Shown: piece by piece, positions 17,218-26,778 of the stretch | Position numbering within the stretch: position 1 is the first letter of the stretch | How the letters are laid out: every line of letters starts with the position of its first letter | NCBI RefSeq assembly: GCF_004295795.1 | Contig: NZ_SEBR01000026.1 | Span: 1 to 53,755, forward strand | Length of the DNA stretch: 53,755 bases | Direction of reading: 5' to 3' | Source of the DNA: Flavobacterium sp. | GTDB taxonomy: Bacteria; Bacteroidota; Bacteroidia; Flavobacteriales; Flavobacteriaceae | Program-made: the position numbers and the translations under genes | The notes under the pieces: model-generated | The model's database searches: none | The model's input: only the letters and a program-made list of their open reading frames with translations | What the model was told of the DNA's origin: nothing

Positions 17218-18618
17218 TCAGTGTTCACTTTTGTACTTGTCAATCATGTTCTTGACGACTTTTCGCTCCCAAGCCGCCGGAAACAAATCCTTGAGCAAAT
17301 TGTGGTGCTTGAAATTGAGGCGCAAAGCGTTGCTTAGGTGGAATTTCCCTTTGGTGTCTTCCTTGCCCGAGAAATAGATTCCGGCGAGGCGGTATTCGAT
17401 CTCGTATTCGTCCGGAAAATATTCGTTGGCTTGCAACAATGTCGTCGTCGCGTTCTCGAATTCTCCCAAAAACTGCAAAATGTCAACCCAAAACAACCAG
17501 GTGTCGAGCTGGAAATCGCCCAATTCTACGGCTTTTCTGTATCCGACTTCGGCTTCCTCGAAAAAGTTCATTTCCTTATTAATCACTGCGTAACGCTTCC
17601 AATACAAACGGTTGGAATTGTCGATATTCAGTGCTTTGTTGACGTAAAACAACGCTTTCTGGAAGTTCTTTTCGCGGACGTAGAAATCGGTGATTGCGAT
17701 CCAGCCTTTGTCAAGAAGCGGATCTTCGTGAACCGTTTTGTTGTAGTACTTCAAGGCGAGCGGTTTCTTGCCCAGTTTTTCATAGCATTTGCCAATTCTA
17801 AGCAATGCATAAGAAGTTGGGTCGTCGATCTCGATCGTGCGGTTATAGGCCTCGATAGCTTCGTCGTAACGCTTCAATCGCTCGAGCGCTTTTCCTTTTT
17901 CCATGAACGCTCCAAGGAATTCTTCGTCGATCAAAGTCGCGTAGTCGAATGCTCGCAGCGCCAGTTCGTATTGCTTCAATCCGTAGTGAAGGCGTCCGAC
18001 TTGGTGCCAAGCGATTTCACTGTAAGGATTTTTGTCGATGTATTTCTCGAGATAGTCGATCGCGTCCTGGTTCTGGTCCAAAAATTCGAAGCAGTAAACC
18101 ACATTGTACAAGGCGGCTTGGTCTTCCGGATCTTCCTCCAGACATTTGATGAAATTTTCCTTGGCCGATTCGAGGTTGTCCATGAAAAGATATTCCATTC
18201 CGATCAAATTGTACACGTCGGCATAATCTTCGGTAAAATCCAAAGCGATTCGAAGTTGCGCAACGGCTTCTTCGTGCTTGTCCCGTTTGGACAGGATATT
18301 GGCTTTCTGGATGTAGATTTCCTCGTTGTTCGGCTCGAGCGCGAAAAGTTCGTTCAGCAGTTTTTCTGCCTGGTCGAGCTTGTCGTCATAAATGAGCATC
18401 TCGACGTGCACCAATTTCAGACCTGTCGATCTTGGATGCTGTTCAAGCGCCAATTTAAGTGCTTTTTTTGCCAGTGCGGCTTTACCCGTATCAAGGTAGT
18501 GGAGAATGATGTCTTCAAATTCCTCCGAATCGAAAAAGAGGACTTTGTTGGTTTTCAACATCGATTCGAATTTAGATAAGGATAAGCTGTATTCTTCGTC
18601 TTCGTTGCTGATATGCAT
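17218..18618 (-). CDS. tetratricopeptide repeat (TPR) protein
   Basis: 466 aa, no signal peptide, so probably cytoplasmic. At least ten helical ~34-residue TPR units run from about residue 30 to 430. Recognisable ones are NEEIYIQKANILSKRDKHEEA, YADVYNLIGMEYLFMDNLESA, YSEIAWHQVGRLHYGLKQYEL and PTSYALLRIGKCYEKLGKKPL. TPR stacks are protein-protein scaffolds; no catalytic domain is seen, and the partner is unknown. The gene lies between aroE and an aminotransferase in what I recall as a common flavobacterial neighbourhood. It has its own terminator, so it is probably transcribed separately from aroE. Four bases before the ATG nothing resembles a ribosome binding site. Confidence 0.88.
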   Translation of the reverse strand: MHISNEDEEYSLSLSKFESMLKTNKVLFFDSEEFEDIILHYLDTGKAALAKKALKLALEQHPRSTGLKLVHVEMLIYDDKLDQAEKLLNELFALEPNNEEIYIQKANILSKRDKHEEAVAQLRIALDFTEDYADVYNLIGMEYLFMDNLESAKENFIKCLEEDPEDQAALYNVVYCFEFLDQNQDAIDYLEKYIDKNPYSEIAWHQVGRLHYGLKQYELALRAFDYATLIDEEFLGAFMEKGKALERLKRYDEAIEAYNRTIEIDDPTSYALLRIGKCYEKLGKKPLALKYYNKTVHEDPLLDKGWIAITDFYVREKNFQKALFYVNKALNIDNSNRLYWKRYAVINKEMNFFEEAEVGYRKAVELGDFQLDTWLFWVDILQFLGEFENATTTLLQANEYFPDEYEIEYRLAGIYFSGKEDTKGKFHLSNALRLNFKHHNLLKDLFPAAWERKVVKNMIDKYKSEH

Positions 18619-18801
18619 ACTTGAAATTTTTAGAATTATCCTGCGACTAAAATTAGCGAACGCGCTTTCCTTTAGCCGTCGCAGCGGACAATTGTTGTGA
18701 ACAATTTAATTAACACTTGTTTCACAGTACTTCCCGGATAGTCATGATTTTAGGGCAATTCCCTAAAGATGGATGCGAATCCCGTGGTTCGCTTTGGTGA
18801 A

Positions 18802-20016
18802 TCAATCGTACTCCTGATTCGAATTAACGCGTAATTCTTCCTGTACTTCATCTAGCGCCTCGAGCAAAATGCTGCAACCTTCGCGAATCTCGTCTTCCGA
18901 AATCGTGAGCGGTGGCGTAATGCGGATAGCGCAGCCTTCAAAAAGCAGCCAGAATAAGATGAGACCTTTGTCCTGGCATTTCAAAATCACTTTGTCAGTG
19001 ATGTCTGCAGATGGCGTCATGGCTGCAAGCATGAGTCCTTTTCCGCGTATCTCGTTTATCAAATTGTGTTCCAATAAACCTCGGAACAGCTTTTCTTTCT
19101 GTAATGTTTGCGGAATCAGTTCTGTTTCAGTGATTTCGCTCAAAGTAGCAAGGCAAGCTGCCGCTATGACAGGATGTCCGCCAAAGGTCGTGATGTGTCC
19201 GAGTTTTGGGTCGTGCGTAAGCAAATCCATCATTTTGGACGAGGCCACGAATCCGCCAACTGGCATTCCGCCGCCCATTCCTTTTCCTATTATAAGTACG
19301 TCGGGAACGGCGTCGTAGTTTTCGAATCCGAACAATTTTCCCGTGCGTCCAAAGCCAGGCTGTATTTCGTCGACGATCATCAAAGCACCTACTTCGGTAC
19401 ATCTTTCGCGCAATTTCTTGAACCAGCCGTCCGTCGGTTGGATAAATCCGGCGCCGCCTTGGATGCTTTCTACAATGATTCCGGCCGTTCTTTCGGTGAT
19501 TTTCAGCAAATCCGATTCCTCGTTGAATGTAATGAAATCCACATCTGGAATCAACGGACGAAAAATCTGTTTGCGCTCCTCAAAACCCATAACGCTCATC
19601 GAACCCATAGTATTGCCGTGATAGGCGTTGCGACATGAGATAAGTTGCGATCTTCCGGTAACGCGTCGGGCGAGTTTCAAAGCGCCTTCGGTGGCTTCGG
19701 TTCCGGAATTGACCAAATAGACCTTGTCCAAAGGTTCGGGCAGCAAATTCGCCAGCATCTTGCAATATTCCGTAGCCGGATGTTGCGCGTATTCCCCGTA
19801 AACCATCACATGCGAATACTTCTGCAGTTGCTCGTTGATCGCATCGTTGACTCTTTGGTTGACGTGTCCGAGCGAACAAGCCGAAACGCCTGCCACGAAG
19901 TCGAGATATTTCTTGCCCGAAGTATCGAAAATATACGAACCTGAGGCGTGCGAAACTTCCATTCCCAACGGAAATGGCGACGTTTGTGCTTGGTATTGGA
20001 AAAAATCTGCTTTCAC
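18802..20016 (-). CDS. class III aminotransferase (acetylornithine/4-aminobutyrate type)
   Basis: 404 aa PLP enzyme of fold type I, subgroup III. Visible are the N-terminal LDFVAGVSACSLGH, NSGTEATEGALKLAR (phosphate site), YHGNTMGSMS, DEIQPGFGRTG (Asp contacts the PLP ring) and LIIGKGMGGGMPVG (Schiff-base Lys), then TFGGHPV. The amino donor is not determined; many flavobacteria annotate this as an aspartate aminotransferase family protein. The frame is open to an ATG at 20091, but family similarity starts only at VKADFFQYQAQTSPFPLGMEVSHA. I therefore prefer the GTG at 20016. The start is uncertain. The OstA-like gene ends upstream at 20105, so the two may be co-transcribed. Confidence 0.85.
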   Translation of the reverse strand: MKADFFQYQAQTSPFPLGMEVSHASGSYIFDTSGKKYLDFVAGVSACSLGHVNQRVNDAINEQLQKYSHVMVYGEYAQHPATEYCKMLANLLPEPLDKVYLVNSGTEATEGALKLARRVTGRSQLISCRNAYHGNTMGSMSVMGFEERKQIFRPLIPDVDFITFNEESDLLKITERTAGIIVESIQGGAGFIQPTDGWFKKLRERCTEVGALMIVDEIQPGFGRTGKLFGFENYDAVPDVLIIGKGMGGGMPVGGFVASSKMMDLLTHDPKLGHITTFGGHPVIAAACLATLSEITETELIPQTLQKEKLFRGLLEHNLINEIRGKGLMLAAMTPSADITDKVILKCQDKGLILFWLLFEGCAIRITPPLTISEDEIREGCSILLEALDEVQEELRVNSNQEYD

Positions 20017-20104
20017 GTTTTTGGAATGGGAATCGAATTCGTTTTTGTAATCCGGATGCTTTCGGATTTTAGTGGAAGATGCCGAAAACACAGCGAAGGT
20101 TGCG

Positions 20105-21859
20105 TCAATTGACTTTTACTTCTTTTACGGCCGTAGCGGGTTTCGCTTTCGCGGATGGAGTTGCGGGCAAAGTGCCGGCTTTGGCCGATGGTTTCGGTTG
20201 GGATTTCACCGACTGTTTCTTGGCCGGCGCTTTCTTTTTCGTATCCACCGGTTTTCCGTAATCAAGCGTTTCCTTTCGGATTTCCATTGGTTTGTCGTCG
20301 ATTTTGGCTTCGGCGTCGGTTTCTTTTTTGGCCTCGTCTGCGTAGGCGTTTTCCTCTGGCGGAAAAATATCGTCCTTGGTTTTGATCCGTTCGTCTCCGC
20401 GCCACACGAAATCCCTTAGTTTTCTAGCGTTTTCGGGGAAATCTTTTTCGGGTGTCAAGTCTCCGGCCGGCGAATCGTAGACCGTTAAAACGTCGATTTT
20501 GTTGTCCGTAAGCAAAAGATTGATGCGACTTCCCGCCGATTTGTTGATCCCGACGAGTTCCTGTGCATCATTCCGAACATAGTAAATACACTCGGTATTC
20601 TTGACGATATCGACCTCATACAGCTTATTCTCCCGAAACTTTCCGTACAGATTCACACCCTTGACCTGGTTGTAACCCGTTCCGGCCGAATCTTTGGCGA
20701 TGATGAACGAGTGGCCGAGCACTTTGAGGGAATCGAGTTTTTCGGTTTTTTTGTCGGCGATCAAATGCATGATGTCGCCCGTAAGCTGATTCTCAAAATT
20801 CCACAAAACCGGTTTGTTGATCATTTTGGTCAAACCCGTAACCTGGCTCGAATGGATCGAATCGCATTTGCCGCTCATGTCCGATTTGTAGAAACGCGCG
20901 TTCGGCCAAGCCCTGATGACGCGATTTTCAGGTTTTCCGGTTACCAAAAGGCGTTTTCCGTGAATGTAGACCGAATCTTTTTCGACGAGATTGATCGCCA
21001 CGGCGCGTTTGGTCACGAAAAGCGAATCCTTGAGTTTCCAGACTTCGCCATAATGGCCTTTCACGATGCCTTTGTTGATCGTATCGGTGATCTTCACGTT
21101 TCTCGTCGCCGACGCAAACTCGATTTTCCTGTCGTAAAACAAACTGTCGCCTTCGATTTTTCGGTCTTTGTAATTGATGTACGAATGGTTGAGAAAGTGT
21201 CCGACGTTCTTTTTGCTGTCATAGAAGCCTTTTTCGGTGTAGATATAATTCTGTTCCGAAGTGATCGTCGACGGTCCGAAAAGATAGGCGTGACCCGAAT
21301 TGTCGAAGTAATCCAGATGATTCGATTTCATCACATACTTCGGATTCGTAAGCGTAACGGCCGTGAGGAACACGAATTTTTTCTGGCTTGCGTAATACCG
21401 CCCAGTGTTGCTTTTGAGAACGTTGTCCTTGTTTGTAATCGTTCCCGGCGTGCGGTAATACGCTTCCTGAACGTTTCTGTCGAAGTAGATCGTGTCGGTT
21501 GTCAAGGTCATGTCGGGCGAACGCAACACAACATTTCCCGTGGCGAGCGCCTGTTTTGTCGTTGCGCTGTATTCGGCGTATCGGCTATCCAGAAACAAAG
21601 TATCGCCTTGCACCAAACGCACGTCTCCGAAGGCTTTCATGTACTTTCCGTCGGGGAAAAGATAGGCTTTGTTGCATGTCATGATCGCTCCGTCGTGGTT
21701 CACGCGAACGTTGCCCTGAAGCAAAAGCGCACCGGGCATTTCGTATTCGTTCTTGTCGACGTTGTCGGCGTGCTCGATATTGATTTTATCGTTCTTTTGG
21801 GCAACTCCCGAAAAAGACGCGAAAAGTGCCAAAAGGGTAAAGAACAACAGCTTTTTCAA
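20105..21859 (-). CDS. OstA/LptA-like lipopolysaccharide transport protein
   Basis: 584 aa. The signal peptide MKKLLFFTLLALFASFSGVAQ leads into repeated beta-strand segments with the OstA pattern (GALLLQGNVRVNHDGAIMTCNKAYLFPDGKYMKAFGDVRLVQGDTLFLDSR region, residues 43-95, described here only in part). This is the periplasmic bridge fold (LptA/LptD N-terminal) that carries LPS to the outer membrane. It is longer than LptA and lacks the LptD barrel. The last ~75 residues are Lys/Pro/Ala-rich and disordered. The start codon is TTG (21859); no ATG or GTG lies near it and the signal peptide fixes the start. It is probably transcribed with the downstream aminotransferase gene, 88 bases away. Confidence 0.85.
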   Translation of the reverse strand: MKKLLFFTLLALFASFSGVAQKNDKINIEHADNVDKNEYEMPGALLLQGNVRVNHDGAIMTCNKAYLFPDGKYMKAFGDVRLVQGDTLFLDSRYAEYSATTKQALATGNVVLRSPDMTLTTDTIYFDRNVQEAYYRTPGTITNKDNVLKSNTGRYYASQKKFVFLTAVTLTNPKYVMKSNHLDYFDNSGHAYLFGPSTITSEQNYIYTEKGFYDSKKNVGHFLNHSYINYKDRKIEGDSLFYDRKIEFASATRNVKITDTINKGIVKGHYGEVWKLKDSLFVTKRAVAINLVEKDSVYIHGKRLLVTGKPENRVIRAWPNARFYKSDMSGKCDSIHSSQVTGLTKMINKPVLWNFENQLTGDIMHLIADKKTEKLDSLKVLGHSFIIAKDSAGTGYNQVKGVNLYGKFRENKLYEVDIVKNTECIYYVRNDAQELVGINKSAGSRINLLLTDNKIDVLTVYDSPAGDLTPEKDFPENARKLRDFVWRGDERIKTKDDIFPPEENAYADEAKKETDAEAKIDDKPMEIRKETLDYGKPVDTKKKAPAKKQSVKSQPKPSAKAGTLPATPSAKAKPATAVKEVKVN

Positions 21860-21875
21860 GTGGTGAATTTTTGCG

Positions 21876-21905
21876 CAAATGTATGGAATTGTAGGGATTT
21901 GCAGA
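21876..21905 (-). promoter_or_regulatory. promoter of OstA-like gene
   Basis: TACATTTG (21876-21883, minus strand) is a perfect -7 box. TCTG 18 bases upstream (21902-21905) is a one-mismatch -33. The predicted leader is about 10 bases. Confidence 0.5.
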
Positions 21906-22062
21906 TCGTGTTAAGAGTAAATTAGGGTTTGTATTTAATTCCCAAATTACAAATTCCAAAATCCGTCCCGATAGCTTTCGGGGCAAAACACAATCCGAAA
22001 TCGGGACACTGTTTGTTTGTGTGGGATTTCGTTTCTTCCGACACCTAATTCTTACAAAAAAC

Positions 22063-22112
22063 AACCCTGTCACCGTTTAAAACAGTGACAGGGTTTATAA
22101 CCCTGACAGGGT
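22063..22112 (+). repeat. dispersed CCCTGTCAC palindrome, copy B
   Basis: Same element as 16949-16999, inverted. The remainder of the 717-base gap (21860-22576) holds a related ACCTGTC-type inverted repeat near 22399-22436 and the promoter of the amylase gene, and no supportable gene. Confidence 0.8.
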
Positions 22113-22524
22113 GTGTCCATTTTTGTAGGAAAATCAATGAATTCGTAGGAATAATCGCTCTCATCCGGCTATCGTTTTTCTGACCCCTTGTCAGCCAAAA
22201 CAGCAATCAAGACAAACCTATCAATCTTGCAAAATTCGCTTGAAAGGCTCTGTTGCTCTGCGAGATTTCTGGAATGGGAACGGCTTTTCTCCATTTCTGT
22301 CAAAACCACAACTTTTGGTCGCAGCAACAACGTATTTCATGGAATCTATTTGGGGAGAAAGGCTGTTTTGCTCATGGAACGTTACAGAAAAGAAGACCTG
22401 TCACCTCTTAAGACCTGACAGGTCTAAAACCTGTAATTCCCCAAAAATCATTCGGACATCCAATCGGAAAAACCGCCAATTCAACTACCCAAAGTTCAAA
22501 GGAAACAATATTCCAAAACTAACC

Positions 22525-22555
22525 TTTCAATCTTCGAATCCCAATCCTATATTTG
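22525..22555 (+). promoter_or_regulatory. promoter of GH13 gene
   Basis: TTTC (22525-22528), a 19-base spacer and TATATTTG (22548-22555) precede the ATG at 22577 by 21 bases. Confidence 0.6.
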
Positions 22556-22576
22556 TAAACCACGAATAAACGCCAC

Positions 22577-24448
22577 ATGAAAAAAACAATTTTCGCCCTT
22601 GTTGCCCTTTCGGCGTTGTGTACTCAAGCGCAATCGGGCAAGCAGAAAAACATGAAAGAACAGGGAAATCCGAAGCAAAAAATCGTCGTCTATCAAGTAT
22701 TCACGCGACTTTTCGGAAACAAGAATACCGTGAACAAACCTTGGGGAACGATTGCGGAAAACGGAGTAGGGAAGTTCAGTGACTTCAACGACAAGGCTTT
22801 GACCGAAATAAGGAATCTTGGCGCGAACTACATTTGGTATACTGGCGTTCCGCATCACGCGGTTGTCAACGATTATACCAAATACGGGATTTCGAACGAC
22901 GATCCTGATGTCGTCAAAGGCCGCGCCGGTTCGCCTTATGCCGTAAAAGATTACTACAATGTGAACCCAGATCTGGCCAATAATCCGGCCAAGCGACTTG
23001 AAGAATTCGAGGATCTGGTCAAACGCACGCACAAGAACGGGCTCAAGGTCATCATCGACATCGTTCCGAATCATATCGCGCGCCATTACGAAGGGAAAAA
23101 CAATCCGAAAGGCGTTAAAGATTTTGGAGCCGATGACAACAAAGAAGTCGAATACGACAAGAACAACGACTTTTATTACATTCCGGGTCAGGCGTTTCAG
23201 GTTCCGACTTCGGACTCTTACAAACCGCTTGGAGGCGAACAACACGCAGGCCTCGACGGAAAATTCGACGAAAATCCCGCCAAATGGACAGGAAACGGAT
23301 CGCGAGCAGCCAAACCGGACATCAACGATTGGTACGAAACGGTAAAAATCAACTACGGAATCAAGCCCGACGGTTCCAAAGATTTCCCTGAATTGCCGCA
23401 CGGTTACGACAAACAGGATTACAAAGCGCACTACGAATTCTGGAAAAAACACGAAAAGGAAGTGCCGTCTTCGTGGAAGAAATTCCGTGACATCGCTTTG
23501 TACTGGACGGCCAAAGGCATAGACGGTTTCCGCTACGACATGGCCGAAATGGTGCCCGTGGAATTCTGGAGCTATATGAATTCCGCGATCAAAACCAAGA
23601 ATCCGAACGCATTTTTGCTTGCCGAAATCTACAATCCCAACGAATACAGAAATTACATCAACTTCGGGAAAATGGATTATCTGTACGACAAAGTCGATCT
23701 GTACGACAAGCTGAAGGACGTGATCCAGGGCAAATCGAACACTGACGGCATCTCGGACATCCAAAACCGCTTCCGGGACATCGAGCACAATTTGTTGCAC
23801 TTTCTCGAAAACCACGACGAACAACGCATCGCAAGCGCGGAATTTGCCGGAAATATGCACAGAGGAAAACCGATGGCAGTTTTGTCGACATTGATAAGTT
23901 CGTCCCCGATGATGATTTACTTCGGACAAGAAGTAGGCGAACCGGGCAAGGAAGACGCCGGATTCGGCAAACCGTCGCGCACCTCGATCTTCGACTACAT
24001 TGGCGTTCCGAACCACCAACGCTGGATGAACGACGGCAAATTCGACGGCGCCAAATTGTCCAAGGAAGAAAAAGCTTTGCGCGACTTTTATCAACGTCTG
24101 CTCAATTTCAGCTTGCAAGCGCCGGCTTTGTTGGGCGAATTCCGCGAGTTGCAGCACGCCAACCGCGCGAACGCGAATTATCCGCAGGAAGTTTATTCGT
24201 TCTTAAGATTCTCCGATGTTCAAAAGCTGCTCGTGATCTGTAATTTCTCTAACAGCAAGTCGTCTTTTTTTGACCTCAAAATTCCAGCCGACGTTATCAA
24301 AGACATGAAATTGACCGATGAATCGTACATCCTAAAAGACCAATTGTACGGAAAAAGCACGATCAAACTGACAATTTCAAAAGGCGAAGGTCATTTGCAG
24401 ATCACCGTCCCGCCATCGGAATCTTTCGTTTACCAGATCGGGAAATAG
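22577..24448 (+). CDS. GH13 alpha-amylase family glycoside hydrolase, exported
   Basis: 623 aa. A signal peptide (MKKTIFALVALSALCTQAQ) precedes a (beta/alpha)8 barrel with all four GH13 regions. Region I is VIIDIVPNH (158-166). Region II is GIDGFRYDMAE, with nucleophile Asp321. Region III is FLLAEIYNP, with acid/base Glu350. Region IV is FLENHDEQ, with Asp414. A C-terminal beta domain (about 545-623) follows. The substrate is an alpha-glucan or malto-oligosaccharide by family, but the exact specificity is not decided. There is no T9SS tail or lipobox, so the protein is predicted to be periplasmic. No susC/susD-like genes are adjacent, so this is not an obvious PUL. It stands first in a plus-strand group with a PH-domain gene and a DUF2007-like gene. 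Confidence 0.92.
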   Translation: MKKTIFALVALSALCTQAQSGKQKNMKEQGNPKQKIVVYQVFTRLFGNKNTVNKPWGTIAENGVGKFSDFNDKALTEIRNLGANYIWYTGVPHHAVVNDYTKYGISNDDPDVVKGRAGSPYAVKDYYNVNPDLANNPAKRLEEFEDLVKRTHKNGLKVIIDIVPNHIARHYEGKNNPKGVKDFGADDNKEVEYDKNNDFYYIPGQAFQVPTSDSYKPLGGEQHAGLDGKFDENPAKWTGNGSRAAKPDINDWYETVKINYGIKPDGSKDFPELPHGYDKQDYKAHYEFWKKHEKEVPSSWKKFRDIALYWTAKGIDGFRYDMAEMVPVEFWSYMNSAIKTKNPNAFLLAEIYNPNEYRNYINFGKMDYLYDKVDLYDKLKDVIQGKSNTDGISDIQNRFRDIEHNLLHFLENHDEQRIASAEFAGNMHRGKPMAVLSTLISSSPMMIYFGQEVGEPGKEDAGFGKPSRTSIFDYIGVPNHQRWMNDGKFDGAKLSKEEKALRDFYQRLLNFSLQAPALLGEFRELQHANRANANYPQEVYSFLRFSDVQKLLVICNFSNSKSSFFDLKIPADVIKDMKLTDESYILKDQLYGKSTIKLTISKGEGHLQITVPPSESFVYQIGK

Positions 24449-24489
24449 TCATTTATCTAAAGACAATTCATTTTTAAACAAGGAATTCC

Positions 24490-24924
24490 ATGCCAGACAT
24501 GAAACTCAGGAAACATTGGCTTTGCTACGCGCCAGTATGGTTTATCGCGATAATCTGCATTTTGCTGATTGTTTTCGGAACGGGAAAAATCGCGATTTTC
24601 GGATGGATTTTGCTGTCCTTCGACTTCCTCGGATATTTCACGATCAAGAACTACACTTGGACGTTGACAGGCAACGAGCTAATAATCCAGTCGGGCGTTT
24701 TGCCTTGGCAGAAAAACTACATTCGAGTGCCCGCGGCCGGCTTGTTCGGAGCGACCGTAAAGCGCGGTTTTTTCGGATGGTTTCTCGATTATGGCACGAT
24801 CACGATAAACTCGATTGGAGGCGCGTCGTCCAAAATCGAAGGAAAACACATGAAAGGCGCGGTGGCTTTCATGGAAAATATCGGCAGCCGCGGCAACCAT
24901 TTTGCAACAACTTCGCTGGAATAG
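24490..24924 (+). CDS. bacterial PH-domain (YdbS-like) membrane protein
   Basis: 144 aa. One or two hydrophobic helices (about 10-62) precede a ~75-residue pleckstrin-homology-like beta domain. The segment YTWTLTGNELIIQSGVLPWQ and the later GTITINSIGG resemble the bPH2 family. The function of these small membrane-anchored PH proteins is unknown. An alternative ATG at 24499 would shorten it by three residues. It lies 41 bases behind the amylase gene and 26 bases before the next gene, which suggests co-transcription. Confidence 0.75.
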   Translation: MPDMKLRKHWLCYAPVWFIAIICILLIVFGTGKIAIFGWILLSFDFLGYFTIKNYTWTLTGNELIIQSGVLPWQKNYIRVPAAGLFGATVKRGFFGWFLDYGTITINSIGGASSKIEGKHMKGAVAFMENIGSRGNHFATTSLE

Positions 24925-24950
24925 TAACGCATCCAAACACACATCGAAAT

Positions 24951-25613
24951 ATGGACGAATTCGTGACCTTTAAACGCTTCAACTCCAAAAATGCCGCGTC
25001 GGCTTTGGGTGATTTTTTTGAAAAAAACGGTATCGATTTCGTCATTGAGGACGATTCTGCCCATGTCGATCTGACTTTTTCAGGCAATCTCGAAAAGGAG
25101 TTCCGCGTCAAATTGCGTCCGGACGATTTCGAGAAAGCCCATAAAATCATCGAAGATTCGGTTGCCGACGAATTGGCCGACCTTCCGCCAGATTACTACT
25201 TGCTGTCGTTTTCGGAATCCGAACTTCTCGACGTGCTTTCGGCCAAAGACGAATGGAGCGCTTTCGATTTCATGCTTGCCCAAAAGTTGCTCAAGGACAA
25301 AGGGCGCGAAGTGTCGGAAGACGAATTGCGATCACTCGAAAAAGAGCGTATCGACAAGCTTTCCGAGCCCGATAAACCCGATGCGGCGGTCAATTTCTTC
25401 GGATGGATCACCGTCATTTTCGGTGGGATTTTCGGACTGGTCGTTGGATGGTATTTGTCGAGCCACAAAAAAACCTTGCCAAACGGAGCGCGCATTTTCG
25501 CCTTTTCGGACAAAGACCGCAAAAACGGACGTGCGATGCTCCGATGGTCGCTTATTTCGATCGCGTTCTGGGTTGCGCTGTATTTTTTCACGACTCTGAC
25601 GTCGGGAAACTGA
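24951..25613 (+). CDS. DUF2007-like protein with two C-terminal membrane helices
   Basis: 220 aa. The first ~70 residues (FKRFNSKNAASALGDFFEKNGIDF...EFRVKLRPDDFEKAHKII) resemble the DUF2007 'putative signal transducing' fold. A charged helical middle follows, then two transmembrane segments (about 148-166 and 196-215). Function unknown. The same frame is open further upstream (from 24516), but that part overlaps the PH-domain gene in another frame, so the ATG at 24951 is chosen. It converges on nhaA with only two bases between the stop codons and no terminator, so the two transcripts must overlap. Confidence 0.75.
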   Translation: MDEFVTFKRFNSKNAASALGDFFEKNGIDFVIEDDSAHVDLTFSGNLEKEFRVKLRPDDFEKAHKIIEDSVADELADLPPDYYLLSFSESELLDVLSAKDEWSAFDFMLAQKLLKDKGREVSEDELRSLEKERIDKLSEPDKPDAAVNFFGWITVIFGGIFGLVVGWYLSSHKKTLPNGARIFAFSDKDRKNGRAMLRWSLISIAFWVALYFFTTLTSGN

Positions 25614-25615
25614 CA

Positions 25616-26746
25616 TTATTTTTCCAAAGTGAATTTCAGGAATAAGAGTCCGAAGATCGCCGAAACGCCTGAAGCGACCAGAATCGCCATTTTCGAGATT
25701 CCGACGAGACTTGCGTCCGAATAAGCCAGGAGCGCGATAAAAATCGACATCGTGAATCCGATTCCACCCAAAATTCCAACGCCCAACAGTTGCTTCCATT
25801 TGATCGCGATCGGCAATCTGCAAATCCCGAATTTGTATCCGATGAACGAAAATCCAAAGATTCCCAAAGGTTTTCCGACGCAAAGTCCAAGTAGGATACC
25901 AAGTGAGGCCGTCGTGGCCAAACTCTCAGAAATGCCCGAATCTAAAGCGACTGCGGTGTTGCAGAGCGCAAAAATCGGAAGTATGAAAAAAGCGACGGGT
26001 TTGTGCAGGAAATGTTGCAGCCGATGGGAAATCGAAAGTTCGTTCCCGTTGCCGAAAGGAATTGCAAAAGCCAGCAAAACGCCGGTAATCGTCGCGTGCA
26101 CGCCCGAATGGTGCATGAACCACCACATCGCGACGCCTCCGACGAGATACGGAATCAGGGTTTTGACTTTGAGTCGGTTCAAAAGCAGCAACAAGCCGAA
26201 AATGCCCAATGAAATCGCGAGGTTCAAAATTGCGATCGACTTGGTGTAGAAAACCGCGATCACTAGAATCGCACCCAAATCGTCGATTACGGCAAGCGCG
26301 GTCAAAAAGACTTTGAGCGCAGTCGGAACCCGATTTCCGAGTAAAGACAAAATCCCGATTGCAAACGCAATGTCAGTCGCCATCGGGATTCCCGCTCCAT
26401 TTCGGGAAGTTGTCGCGAAGTTCAGCGAAAGGAAAATCGCTGCCGGAACGAGCATCCCGCCAAGCGCACCAACAATCGGGAGTGACGCTTTTTTGAGGTC
26501 GGAAAGTTCGCCCACGACAATTTCGCGTTTCAGTTCCAATCCTATCAAAAGGAAAAAAATCGCCATCAAACCGTCATTGATCCAACTGGAAAGCGACATT
26601 TCACCCATTTTCGTTTCCCAAAATCCGATGTAATCCGAGCCAAATGAAACATTGGCCAAAAAAAGCGAGAGCGCGGTGGCGAAAATCAATATGATTCCAC
26701 CAGATTTTTCGGAAGACAAGAAATTTCGGAATACGGTTATTGGCAT
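25616..26746 (-). CDS. nhaA: Na+/H+ antiporter NhaA
   Basis: 376 aa, about 11-12 transmembrane helices. NhaA exchanges Na+ (or Li+) for protons across the inner membrane, giving salt and alkali tolerance. The diagnostic ATDIAFAIGILSLLG (helix IV region) and AVIDDLGAILVIAVFY with the paired Asp residues of the ion site are present, as are the N-terminal NDGLMAIFFLLIGLELKREI and GALGGMLVPAAIF. The length matches the family. The frame opens at a TTG (26761), but the ATG at 26746 fits the family start and sits 4 bases behind TATTTTTG. It overlaps the 3' end of the convergent DUF2007-like transcript. Confidence 0.95.
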   Translation of the reverse strand: MPITVFRNFLSSEKSGGIILIFATALSLFLANVSFGSDYIGFWETKMGEMSLSSWINDGLMAIFFLLIGLELKREIVVGELSDLKKASLPIVGALGGMLVPAAIFLSLNFATTSRNGAGIPMATDIAFAIGILSLLGNRVPTALKVFLTALAVIDDLGAILVIAVFYTKSIAILNLAISLGIFGLLLLLNRLKVKTLIPYLVGGVAMWWFMHHSGVHATITGVLLAFAIPFGNGNELSISHRLQHFLHKPVAFFILPIFALCNTAVALDSGISESLATTASLGILLGLCVGKPLGIFGFSFIGYKFGICRLPIAIKWKQLLGVGILGGIGFTMSIFIALLAYSDASLVGISKMAILVASGVSAIFGLLFLKFTLEK

Positions 26747-26750
26747 TCCA

Positions 26751-26758
26751 CAAAAATA
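26751..26758 (-). promoter_or_regulatory. -7 box of nhaA, leaderless spacing
   Basis: TATTTTTG on the minus strand is followed by TGGA and the ATG at 26746. The -33 element is weak (CTTG, 16 bases upstream). Confidence 0.4.
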
Positions 26759-26778
26759 CAACCGACATTTTCAACAAG

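Noticed and set aside
17338..18579. Plus-strand open frame of 413 aa opposite the TPR gene.
   Set aside because: The minus strand encodes clear TPR repeats; the antisense frame is a mirror of their codon pattern.
20711..21925. Plus-strand open frame of 404 aa opposite the OstA-like gene.
   Set aside because: The OstA-like protein has a signal peptide and family repeats; this frame has none and extends beyond its start.
22547..24157. Minus-strand open frame of 536 aa opposite the GH13 gene.
   Set aside because: All GH13 catalytic motifs are on the plus strand; the antisense frame is rich in Val/Phe/Arg as expected from complement codons.
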